64,000 nt of DNA from Knoellia sp. p5-6-4. GTDB lineage: Bacteria > Actinomycetota > Actinomycetes > Actinomycetales > Dermatophilaceae. Within the stretch, counting starts at the first letter, position 1, and the number at the start of each line of letters is the position of its first letter. The stretch spans positions 1,360,437 through 1,424,436 of the forward strand of contig NZ_JARGZF010000001.1 in NCBI RefSeq assembly GCF_029222705.1, read 5' to 3'. Under the pieces are notes generated by a model. It had not been told where the DNA came from and ran no database searches. It was given only the letters and a program-made list of their open reading frames with translations. The position numbers were made by a program, and so were the translations under genes. Positions 57,028 to 64,000 of this stretch are shown piece after piece.

Positions 57028-57738
57028 TCAACCGTCCAGGAACCCGCCGAGGTTGAACCCGCCGCCGCCCTGGGCCGAGGCGGGCGAGCCCATCCACTCG
57101 CTGGGCTGCACGACCACGAAGCCCGGTCCCTGGAAGGCGTACTGGAACGCCTCACCCGAGCCGCCGCGCAGCATCGACCGGACGTTCATGCTCGAGACCA
57201 GCTGGGGCACGAGGTTGGCCGACCAGGCGACGCATGCCTCGACGTCGACGTAGGTGGGCTGCGTGCTGCAGTCGAGGACGACCGGTTGCCCCACGGCCGT
57301 GATGGCCGCGGTGCCGGTGCCCTGCAGCGTCGTGTTGAACAGGCCGCCGCTCGCCATGCCGGCGCCCTGCACCCGCTTGATGTCCCAGTCGATGCCGGAG
57401 TCGAAGGCCAGCAGGTTCCGCGCGTTGACCGACAGCCCGTCGCCGGTGAGGTCGACGAGGAAGACGTAGCCGGCCGCCGCCGCGAAGAACACGTCGCCGG
57501 TGCCGGACACGCGCATGAGCGAGACGTCCTCGCCGGAGACGACCTTCTTCAGCAGCTTGCCCATCGAGCCGGACTTCTCGTGGTCGAAGCGGATCGCCCC
57601 CTGGTAGGCCACCATCGCACCCTTGACGGCGAGGACGTCGCCGCCGAGGTGCACGCGCAGCATCTGGGGGTTCTGCAGCGCGAACCGCTGGTCCGCCTGG
57701 ACCTCGAGGTTGGCCTGCTCGAAGAGGGCACTGTGCAT
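57028..57738 (-). CDS. AIM24 family protein
   Basis: The protein has 236 residues. AIM24/TerD-like beta-rich repeats are visible, for example MLRVHLGGDVLAVKGAMVAYQGAI, then VFFAAAAGYVFLVDLTGDGLSVN, then LLAFDSGIDWDI and ending FVVVQPSEWM. The bacterial family is abundant in actinobacteria without a known activity. I prefer ATG 57738; a -10-like TACCCT ends seven bases upstream, so the message may be leaderless, although the promoter would overlap a hairpin arm. A Gly-rich tail ends the protein. It lies upstream of the methyltransferase gene in the same direction. Confidence 0.85.
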   Translation of the reverse strand: MHSALFEQANLEVQADQRFALQNPQMLRVHLGGDVLAVKGAMVAYQGAIRFDHEKSGSMGKLLKKVVSGEDVSLMRVSGTGDVFFAAAAGYVFLVDLTGDGLSVNARNLLAFDSGIDWDIKRVQGAGMASGGLFNTTLQGTGTAAITAVGQPVVLDCSTQPTYVDVEACVAWSANLVPQLVSSMNVRSMLRGGSGEAFQYAFQGPGFVVVQPSEWMGSPASAQGGGGFNLGGFLDG

Positions 57739-57746
57739 GCGCACAG

Positions 57747-57784
57747 GGTATGCCGCCGTGCCCGAGGCGGCCGGGCGGCATACC
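57747..57784. terminator. Hairpin from an inverted octamer pair before the AIM24 gene
   Basis: Arms GGTATGCCGCC and GGCGGCATACC form a perfect 11-base stem around a 16-base loop. Each contains the octamer GTATGCCG/CGGCATAC. Position downstream of hppA suggests a second terminator, but it also overlaps the AIM24 promoter region. Confidence 0.55.
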
Positions 57785-57800
57785 GCTGGGGACGAACGAC

Positions 57801-57836
57801 GGCGGCCGGCGTCACCACGAGGTGACGCCGGCCGCC
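57801..57836 (-). terminator. Terminator-like hairpin downstream of hppA
   Basis: A perfect 16-base GC-rich stem with the loop ACGA starts 18 bases after the hppA stop. There is no T-run, as is common for terminators in high-GC actinobacteria. Confidence 0.75.
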
Positions 57837-57854
57837 GGCTGGGTGCGCGGGAGG

Positions 57855-60287
57855 TCAGTTGCGCAGGTGCTCCTCCTCGAGCTCGCTGCCGCGTGTCTCG
57901 TCGCCCTCGGTGACGTTGCCGCGGCCGGGCACATGGGCGTGCGCGTGCGCGACGGCGGCTTCCTCCTCCCCGAGCTGCTCGGGGGACTCGCCACCGATCG
58001 CGAGGTCACGGGACTTGGAGACCGCGACCGCGCCGATCACCACGGCCAGGGCGGCACCGGCGATGCCGTAGCGCAGCACCGGGTTCTCCCCCGCGCCGAT
58101 GCTCAGCGTGATGATGGCGGGGGCCACGAGCACCGACACCAGGTTCATCACCTTGATGAGCGGGTTGATGGCAGGACCGGCCGTGTCCTTGAACGGGTCG
58201 CCGACGGTGTCGCCGATGACGGTCGCGGCGTGGGCCTCGCTGCCCTTGCCGCCGTGGTGGCCGTCCTCGACGATCTTCTTGGCGTTGTCCCACGAGCCGC
58301 CCGAGTTGGCGAGGAAGACCGCCATGAGGGCACCGGCGCCGATGGCGCCGGCCAGGAAGCCGGCGAGGGCTCCGATGCCGAGGCCGAAGCCGACCGCGAC
58401 CGGCATGAGCGCGGCCAGCAGGCCCGGGGTGGCGAGCTCGCGCAGCGAGTCCTTGGTGCAGATGTCGACGACCTTGCCGTACTCCGGCTTGGTCGTGCCC
58501 TCCATGATCCCGGGGATCTCGCGGAACTGGCGGCGCACCTCGAAGACGATGGCGCCGGCCGCCCGGGTGACGGCGTTGATCGCCAGGCCCGAGAAGAGGA
58601 ACACCACGGCGGCACCGAGGATCAGCCCGACCAGCGTGGCGGGCGAGGTGACCAGCGCGGCGGCGTCGTTGACGAAGTCGATCGCCTCCTCCTGGGTCAC
58701 GTCGCCGGGCTCGATGGCGCGGAACGCGCTCTGCCAGGCCTCGGTGTAGGAGCCGAACAGGGCGGTGGCGGCCAGCACGGCCGTCGCGATCGCGATGCCC
58801 TTGGTGATCGCCTTGGTCGTGTTGCCGACCGCGTCGAGGTCCGTGAGGATCTGGGCGCCTTCCTCGTCGACGTCGCCCGACATCTCGGCGATGCCCTGCG
58901 CGTTGTCGGAGACCGGGCCGAAGGTGTCCATGGCGACGATCACCCCGACCGTCGTCAGCAGGCCACACCCGGCCAGCGCGATGAGGAACAGCGACAGCGC
59001 CACCGATCCCCCACCGAGCAGGAACGCGAGGTAGACCGCGCCACCGATGATGGCCGCGGTGTAGACGGCGGACTCGAGGCCGACACCGATGCCTGAGAGC
59101 ACCACCGTGGCGGCCCCGGTGAGCGAGGTGCGGGCGACGTCCCTGGTCGGACGCTTGTCGGTGCCGGTGAAGTGGCCGGTCAGCCAGAGGATGATCCCGG
59201 CCAGGACGATGCCGATCACCACCGCGAGCACAGCGATGACGCGCGGGTCGCCGTCGAGGCCGAGGACCTCCTGGTTCTCCGTGCCGAGGTCGGCGAACGA
59301 CGACGGCAGGTAGATGAAGGCGGCGACGGCCGACAGGACCGCCGAGATGAGGGCCGAGATGTAGAAGCCGCGGTTGATGGCCGTCAGGGCGTTCTCGCCC
59401 GGCTTCACGCGGGTGATGAACACGCCGATGAGGGCCGTGACGGCACCGATCGCCGGGACGAGGAGGGGGAAGACCAGGCCGTACTCGCCGAAGGCGACGG
59501 AGCCGAGGATGAGGGCGGCCACCAGCATCACGGCATACGACTCGAACAGGTCGGCGGCCATGCCGGCGCAGTCACCGACGTTGTCGCCGACGTTGTCGGC
59601 GATCGTCGCGGCGTTGCGCGGGTCGTCCTCGGGGATGCCCGCCTCGACCTTGCCGACGAGGTCGGCGCCGACGTCTGCGGCCTTGGTGAAGATGCCGCCG
59701 CCGACCCGCATGAACATGGCGAGCAGCGCGGCGCCGAAGCCGAAGCCCTCGAGCACCTTGGGTGCGTCACCTTCGTAGAGCAGCACCACGATGGAGGCGC
59801 CGAGCAGGCCGAGGCCGACGGTCGCCATGCCGACCACACCACCGGTGCGGAAGGCGATCCGCATACCGAGGTCGCGGTCGCCATGCCGGGCGGCGGAGGC
59901 GACGCGGACGTTGGCCTTCACGGCCAGGCTCATGCCGAGGTAGCCGATGGCAGCCGAGAACAGGGCGCCCACGATGAAGAAGCCCGAGCGGCCCCACCGC
60001 ACCCCCGCGGTGTCGGCCGGAAGCAGGAGCAGCAGGCCGAACACGAGGACGACGAAGATTCCGAGCGTCTTGAACTGCCGCGCCAGGTAGGCCTGCGCCC
60101 CCTCCTCGACGGCCGCACCGATGTTCTGCATCTTCTCGGTGCCGGGGTCGGCGGCGAGCACCTGCCGCCGGAAGAAGACGCCCATGGCCAGGGCGATCAC
60201 CGCGATGACGGCGACCACGATGACCAGGGTGAGATTGTTGCCGGTCAGCGACAGATCAGCCGCTGCGGCGGACGCGAGGCCCGACAT
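57855..60287 (-). CDS. hppA: Membrane-bound proton-pumping pyrophosphatase
   Basis: The protein has 810 residues with about 16 membrane segments. Active-site motifs include DVGADLVGKVEAGIPEDDPRNAATIADNVGDNVGD (split at 59575-59680), then GNTTKAITKG and the late DNAKK with GDTVGDPFKDTAGP. The Lys in GNTTK marks the K+-independent class, which uses pyrophosphate to pump protons. The C-terminal 40 residues are an unusual charged extension with alternating His (AHAHAHVPG). ATG 60287 is preceded by AAGGAGG. The gene lies between the AIM24 and bldG genes, as in Streptomyces (SCO3547-3549). Confidence 0.94.
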   Translation of the reverse strand: MSGLASAAAADLSLTGNNLTLVIVVAVIAVIALAMGVFFRRQVLAADPGTEKMQNIGAAVEEGAQAYLARQFKTLGIFVVLVFGLLLLLPADTAGVRWGRSGFFIVGALFSAAIGYLGMSLAVKANVRVASAARHGDRDLGMRIAFRTGGVVGMATVGLGLLGASIVVLLYEGDAPKVLEGFGFGAALLAMFMRVGGGIFTKAADVGADLVGKVEAGIPEDDPRNAATIADNVGDNVGDCAGMAADLFESYAVMLVAALILGSVAFGEYGLVFPLLVPAIGAVTALIGVFITRVKPGENALTAINRGFYISALISAVLSAVAAFIYLPSSFADLGTENQEVLGLDGDPRVIAVLAVVIGIVLAGIILWLTGHFTGTDKRPTRDVARTSLTGAATVVLSGIGVGLESAVYTAAIIGGAVYLAFLLGGGSVALSLFLIALAGCGLLTTVGVIVAMDTFGPVSDNAQGIAEMSGDVDEEGAQILTDLDAVGNTTKAITKGIAIATAVLAATALFGSYTEAWQSAFRAIEPGDVTQEEAIDFVNDAAALVTSPATLVGLILGAAVVFLFSGLAINAVTRAAGAIVFEVRRQFREIPGIMEGTTKPEYGKVVDICTKDSLRELATPGLLAALMPVAVGFGLGIGALAGFLAGAIGAGALMAVFLANSGGSWDNAKKIVEDGHHGGKGSEAHAATVIGDTVGDPFKDTAGPAINPLIKVMNLVSVLVAPAIITLSIGAGENPVLRYGIAGAALAVVIGAVAVSKSRDLAIGGESPEQLGEEEAAVAHAHAHVPGRGNVTEGDETRGSELEEEHLRN

Positions 60288-60476
60288 TCCATCCTCCTTG
60301 ATGGGTGGCATGACGCCGTCCCCCTGGGCGCGCCACAACAGCGGCACTGAGACGGTTGTGGCGACAGTAATGCACATCACAACCGCGTGGAGGTGCTGTG
60401 AGGACCTTCACACCGGCGTTTTGCGGGAGTTCACGGGGCTTTCGTTGCAAGCGACCCGTGGCCGCGAGGTCGCCCG

Positions 60477-60821
60477 TCAGGCTTTGGCGGCCGCCTGCGC
60501 CAAGTCGACCGAGTCGTAGATGTGGAACACCTTGTCGAGGCCGGTGATCTTGAAGACCTTGAGGATGCGGTCCTGGCTGCTGACGATGCGCAGCGTGCCG
60601 TTCTGCCCGCGGACGAGCTTCAGGCGCCCGACGAGGACCCCGAGTCCGGTCGAGTCCATGAAGGTGACGTCTTCGAGGTCGACGATCAGGTCGGTGCGGC
60701 CCGCCGCGACCTGCCGGTCGAGCGCCTCGCGGAGCAGCGGGGCGGTGTAGACGTCGATCTCGCCGCCGACATGGACGACGGTCAGCGCGCCATGCTCGCT
60801 GGTGGAGACCGAAAGGTCCAC
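60477..60821 (-). CDS. bldG: STAS-domain anti-sigma factor antagonist, BldG-like
   Basis: The protein has 114 residues. It resembles Streptomyces BldG closely: [16 protein letters not shown] near the N-terminus and [18 protein letters not shown] with the phosphorylatable Ser of DST near residue 57, then [15 protein letters not shown]. Such proteins bind anti-sigma kinases when unphosphorylated and thereby free stress sigma factors. GTG 60821 has AAGGGG about eight bases upstream. It diverges from the helicase gene, as bldG does in Streptomyces. The adjacent anti-sigma gene seen there (SCO3548) is missing: the 189 bases between this gene and hppA hold no frame. Confidence 0.92.
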   Translation of the reverse strand: MDLSVSTSEHGALTVVHVGGEIDVYTAPLLREALDRQVAAGRTDLIVDLEDVTFMDSTGLGVLVGRLKLVRGQNGTLRIVSSQDRILKVFKITGLDKVFHIYDSVDLAQAAAKA

Positions 60822-60902
60822 GGGCGCACCCCTTCTTCTCGCGGGTTTCCTGGGCAGAACGCCATGGCGTGCTGCCTGTGTGTCCGGTTTACCGTATCGG
60901 CA

Positions 60903-63377
60903 ATGTCCAGCACTGAAGAACAGCGGATATCCGACGCGCCGTTCGACCCCGCCGCCGCGCTGGCCCGGCTGGCCTCGGGGAGCCGCGCCGGGCGGCTGCT
61001 GCACGTCCACGAGGTGCCCGCCCGCCAGGCCCGGCGCGCGGAGTGGCCCGACTGGGTGCACCCCGCGGTGTATGCCGCGTTCGCCAGCTCCGGGATCACC
61101 TCCCCGTGGTCGCACCAGGCCGAGGCCGCCGACCTCGCGTGGCGCGGCCAGCACGTGGTGATGGCCACCGGCACCGCCTCGGGCAAGAGCCTGGGCTACC
61201 TGGCCCCCGTCCTCTCCTCGCTGGTAGCCGGCGCGAGCGCACCGAGCGGGCGGGGCGCGACCGCGCTGTACCTCTCGCCGACCAAGGCCCTCGCCGCCGA
61301 CCAGGTGGCCCGGCTGCAGTCGCTGGCGATTCCCGGGCTGCGGGCGGCCACCTATGACGGCGACACCCCGCAGGAGGAGCGCCGGTGGATCCGCGAGCAC
61401 GCGCACCTCGTGCTGACCAACCCCGACCTCGTCCACCACTCGCTGCTGCCGCAGCACCAGCGCTGGGCGCCGTTCCTGCGCGCGCTGCGCTACGTCGTCA
61501 TCGACGAGTGCCACGTCTACCGGGGCGTGTTCGGCTCGCACCTCGCCGCCCTGCTCCGCCGGCTGCGGCGGGTGGCGGCCCGCTACGGCGCAGCGCCCAC
61601 GTTCGTGCTGGCCTCGGCCACGGTGCGTGACCCCGCCGTGCACGCCGAGCGCCTGACCGGGCTGCCGGTGCAGCCGGTCGAGCAGGACGGCTCGCCCCGC
61701 GCGGCGATGACCTTCGGGCTGTGGGAGCCCGCCGAGCTGCCCGGGCGCTCCAGTGCGCCCGAGCCCGGCGAGTCGGGGGACGCAGGTGACTCCGGGCAGC
61801 GCGGTGGGGACGGCGTCGCGGATGCCTCGGGGGGCAGCGCCGTGGACGCCTCGGGCGAGACGCCTGTGCGGCGCAGCGCCACCAGTGAGGCCGCCGACCT
61901 CCTCGCGGACCTGGTGGCCGCCGGGGTGCAGACCGTCGCCTTCGCCCGGTCGCGGGCCGGTGTGGAGGCACTCTCCGCGAGTGCGCGGCGGTCGCTGGCG
62001 GAGGTGTCGCCGCTGCTGGAGGGCGCCGTGGCGGCATACCGGGGCGGTTACCTGCCCGAGGAGCGCCGCATCTTGGAGCGGGCGCTGCGCGAGGGGTCGC
62101 TGGTGGGACTGGCCGCGACCAACGCCCTCGAGCTCGGCATCGACATCAGCGGTCTCGACGCCGTGCTGCTGGCCGGCTGGCCGGGCACTCGGGCGTCGCT
62201 GTGGCAGCAGGCCGGGCGGGCCGGGCGCGCCGGCACCCGGTCTCTCGCCGTGCTCGTGGCAGCCGACGACCCCCTCGACACCTACCTGGTGCACCACCCC
62301 GAATCGCTCTTCGGGCAGTCGGTGGAGGCCACCGTGATGGACCCGGAGAACCCGCACGTGCTCGCGCCGCACCTGGCCGCGGCCGCTGCCGAGCTGCCCC
62401 TCACCGAGGCGGACCTGCCGCTGTTCGGCCGGGACGCACCGGCGCTCGTGGAGGCCCTCGTCGCGCGGGGCATCCTGCGGCGGCGCCCGACCGGCTGGTA
62501 CTGGGCACGCACCGACCGGGCGAGCGACCACGTGTCGCTGCGAGGGTCGGGCGAGGTGGTCGGCATCGTCGAGCGCCGCACCGGCCGGGTGCTCGGCACC
62601 ATCGACGAGGCCTCCGCCCACACGCAGGTGCACACGGGGGCCGTCCACGTCCACCAGGGCGAGACCTACGTCGTCACCGACCTCGACCTCGAGGACAGAA
62701 CGGCGTGCGTGGTGCGCGGCGACCCCGGCTGGAGCACGTTCGCGCAGTCCGTCAGCGCCTTCGACATCGTGGCCACCGAGCGAACCGTGGCCTGGGGCCC
62801 GGTGACGGTGTCGTTCGGCCCGGTGAAGGTGCACACGCAGGTCACCTCCTTCCTGCGGCGCCTGCCCAGCGGCGAGGTCATCGGCACCCACCCGCTGGAG
62901 CTGCCTCGGCGCACGCTGGCCACCAAGGCGGTGTGGTGGACCATGCCGGTCGACGCGCTCGCGCAGGGGGGTGTCGACGAGACCGCCATCCCGGGAGCCG
63001 CCCACGCGGCCGAGCACGCAGCCATCGGCATGCTCCCGCTGGTGGCGACCTCCGACCGCTGGGACATCGGCGGCGTCTCCACGGCGCTGCACCCCGACAC
63101 CGGGCTGCCGACCGTGCTCATCTACGACGGGCACCCGGGCGGCGCAGGGTTCGCCGAGCGCGGCTTCGAGGCGCTCCGCACCTGGCTCTCGGCGACCCGT
63201 GACGCCATCGCCGCCTGCGGCTGCGAGCGGGGCTGTCCCGCGTGCGTGCAGTCGCCGAAGTGCGGCAACGGCAACGACCCCCTCGACAAGGCCGGGGCGG
63301 TGGCCCTCCTCTCCATGGTGCTGCGATGGGGTGAGGCTGCGGACTCTCGAAAGGCGCAGGCAGCGGCCGGGGGCTAA
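60903..63377 (+). CDS. DEAD/DEAH-box DNA helicase, MrfA/Hrq1-like, with DUF1998 domain
   Basis: The protein has 824 residues. The helicase core shows Q-motif-like [12 protein letters not shown], Walker [14 protein letters not shown] (near residue 87), the DExH box [11 protein letters not shown], motif III LASATV, and motif [13 protein letters not shown]. The C-terminal DUF1998 domain carries four cysteines in [16 protein letters not shown] that bind zinc. Bacillus MrfA repairs mitomycin lesions. An acidic Gly/Ser-rich linker (about residues 280-325) separates the RecA domains and is longer than usual. ATG 60903 lies close behind a possible -10 (TACCGT), so the message may be leaderless. Confidence 0.92.
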   Translation: MSSTEEQRISDAPFDPAAALARLASGSRAGRLLHVHEVPARQARRAEWPDWVHPAVYAAFASSGITSPWSHQAEAADLAWRGQHVVMATGTASGKSLGYLAPVLSSLVAGASAPSGRGATALYLSPTKALAADQVARLQSLAIPGLRAATYDGDTPQEERRWIREHAHLVLTNPDLVHHSLLPQHQRWAPFLRALRYVVIDECHVYRGVFGSHLAALLRRLRRVAARYGAAPTFVLASATVRDPAVHAERLTGLPVQPVEQDGSPRAAMTFGLWEPAELPGRSSAPEPGESGDAGDSGQRGGDGVADASGGSAVDASGETPVRRSATSEAADLLADLVAAGVQTVAFARSRAGVEALSASARRSLAEVSPLLEGAVAAYRGGYLPEERRILERALREGSLVGLAATNALELGIDISGLDAVLLAGWPGTRASLWQQAGRAGRAGTRSLAVLVAADDPLDTYLVHHPESLFGQSVEATVMDPENPHVLAPHLAAAAAELPLTEADLPLFGRDAPALVEALVARGILRRRPTGWYWARTDRASDHVSLRGSGEVVGIVERRTGRVLGTIDEASAHTQVHTGAVHVHQGETYVVTDLDLEDRTACVVRGDPGWSTFAQSVSAFDIVATERTVAWGPVTVSFGPVKVHTQVTSFLRRLPSGEVIGTHPLELPRRTLATKAVWWTMPVDALAQGGVDETAIPGAAHAAEHAAIGMLPLVATSDRWDIGGVSTALHPDTGLPTVLIYDGHPGGAGFAERGFEALRTWLSATRDAIAACGCERGCPACVQSPKCGNGNDPLDKAGAVALLSMVLRWGEAADSRKAQAAAGG

Positions 63378-63435
63378 TGTCAGGAGATGGGCAAGGACGC
63401 ACGGTGCGTCCCCCAGACGACGGAGGTAACCGACC

Positions 63436-63978
63436 GTGATCGTGCTCGGACTCATTCTCATCGTCCTGGCAGTGGCCGCTGGGGTCCTGCTGTTCATGGC
63501 GACGGCACCACTCACCGACCCGGTGGAGCTCGAGGCGCTCGGCGTGAAGGCCGAGGTGCTGCCGCTCGCGCTGCTCATCGCCGGGGCCGCCGTCCTGCTC
63601 CTGCTCTGGCTCGGCCTGGTCATGATCCGCGGGAGCGTCCGCCGCAAGGCCCGGCGTCGACGCGAGACCAAGGAGCTCGAGCGCCAGGCCCAGGCCGACG
63701 CCGAGGCCCGTCGGAACGCGGAGGCAAGAGCTGCGGAGGCCGGGACCGCCACCCCCGTGCCCGCCCGCTTCGCCGACACCCGCGAGCGCCCTGGCGACGG
63801 CTGGGCCGACGACACCCCTCCCGGCCGGCACGCCGCCGCGCCCGCCGCCGCCTCGTCCACGACCCGCGCAGACTCGCGGGACACCACCGCGGAGCTGCCG
63901 ACGGCGAAGGATCCTGACGCGCCCACCACGGCGGACCGCGTCATGGGTCGCGACGACCGCGAGCCGCACCGCGCCTGA
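63436..63978 (+). CDS. Small membrane protein with two helices and a disordered charged tail (180 aa)
   Basis: GTG 63436 is preceded by GGAGG. Two hydrophobic segments lie at about residues 2-22 and 42-65. A strongly basic stretch ([18 protein letters not shown]) follows and then a long Ala/Asp/Thr-rich tail that is probably disordered. The shape resembles LapA-type or other small actinobacterial membrane proteins, but I recognise no domain. It follows the helicase gene after 58 bases and could be co-transcribed. The window ends 22 bases after its stop. Confidence 0.75.
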   Translation: MIVLGLILIVLAVAAGVLLFMATAPLTDPVELEALGVKAEVLPLALLIAGAAVLLLLWLGLVMIRGSVRRKARRRRETKELERQAQADAEARRNAEARAAEAGTATPVPARFADTRERPGDGWADDTPPGRHAAAPAAASSTTRADSRDTTAELPTAKDPDAPTTADRVMGRDDREPHRA

Positions 63979-64000
63979 CCCTGTTCACGGCCCGGGCGGG

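Larger units (their letters stand above)
550..62039. repeat. Dispersed octamer CGGCATAC / GTATGCCG (about 29 copies)
   Basis: GTATGCCG on the plus strand starts at 550, 2220, 4320, 12902, 15800, 22291, 31016, 33834, 35931, 43005, 45772, 51641, 57748 and 61070. CGGCATAC starts at 3802, 17885, 20242, 24778, 33856, 39029, 44517, 49018, 51758, 52772, 55996, 56059, 57776, 59531 and 62032. At about 70 percent GC roughly two copies are expected on both strands together. Most lie in genes, as TAT-GCC (Tyr-Ala) or GCA-TAC (Ala-Tyr) codon pairs that use otherwise uncommon codons. Others sit in intergenic hairpins. The count is by eye and may miss a few. Confidence 0.75.

Noticed and set aside
550-62039. 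CGGCATAC as a Chi- or KOPS-like polar signal
   Set aside because: Copies are split 14 to 15 between strands with no regional bias, whereas KOPS and Chi are strongly skewed.
60822-63944. Minus-strand open frame of over 1000 codons running into the bldG gene
   Set aside because: Only the last 114 codons are real (BldG). The rest is antisense to the helicase and has shadow composition.
1-64000. CRISPR arrays, insertion sequences or transposase genes
   Set aside because: No regularly spaced repeats, no transposase-like product and no terminal inverted repeats with target duplications were seen.

Overview
The window is a very GC-rich actinobacterial chromosome segment. A tyrosine-recombinase element sits at a tRNA-Thr gene, followed by core genes in an order that recalls the Streptomyces coelicolor SCO3540-SCO3550 neighbourhood (TAP hydrolase, DNA polymerase III delta', thymidylate kinase, topoisomerase I, methyltransferase, H+-pyrophosphatase, BldG-like STAS protein, MrfA-type helicase). 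Codon use, frequent GTG starts, ATGA/GTGA gene overlaps and probable leaderless promoters all fit an actinomycete. Gene content suggests Micrococcales, perhaps Intrasporangiaceae, but that is inference.

Positions 1-15658 are the right part of an actinomycete integrative and conjugative element (AICE); its left end lies outside the window. From left to right it carries the end of a transfer module (partial protein, VirB8/TcpC-like membrane protein, NlpC/P60 wall hydrolase), an XRE/DUF5753 regulator with its DUF397 partner and an MFS exporter, a cargo region with two small exported proteins and a 997-residue LuxR/LAL regulator, and then the pSAM2-like core. The core consists of a Pra-like activator, two paralogous small proteins, an FtsK-type translocase, a WhiB regulator, a RepSA-like HUH initiator, an excisionase and an integrase. 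A palindrome CTATGCA-N4-TGCAT occurs just before the XRE gene and twice at the promoter of the Pra-like operon. This suggests that the XRE protein is the master repressor of excision and transfer.

Positions 15586-19066 hold tRNA-Thr, a TAP-family lipoprotein hydrolase, holB and tmk. Between tmk and topA lies about 20 kb of nutrient-uptake genes: an L-lactate permease with a divergent GntR/FCD regulator, a gamma-glutamyltransferase-like gene in one operon with a peptide ABC transporter (whose OppB permease is interrupted by an in-frame stop), a YeeE/YedE sulfur transporter, a DUF488 protein, a MerR/TipA regulator, a five-gene Liv-type ABC transporter, a secreted FG-GAP protein and a decayed serine hydrolase.

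Positions 39809-63978 hold topA, a DOPA-dioxygenase-family gene with a probable leaderless promoter, VOC and AroE-like genes, a decayed VOC/AraC pair, a Tat-exported SMP-30-like protein, a SWIM/DUF6493-like pair, an asymmetric heterodimeric ABC exporter, a methyltransferase, an AIM24 protein, hppA, bldG, an MrfA-like helicase and a small membrane protein.

The most unusual signal is an octamer, CGGCATAC/GTATGCCG. I find about 29 copies by eye, evenly split between strands, where base composition predicts roughly two. Inverted pairs of it form terminator-like hairpins, an arrangement known for DNA uptake sequences in Neisseria and Haemophilus. I see no insertion sequence, transposase or CRISPR array.
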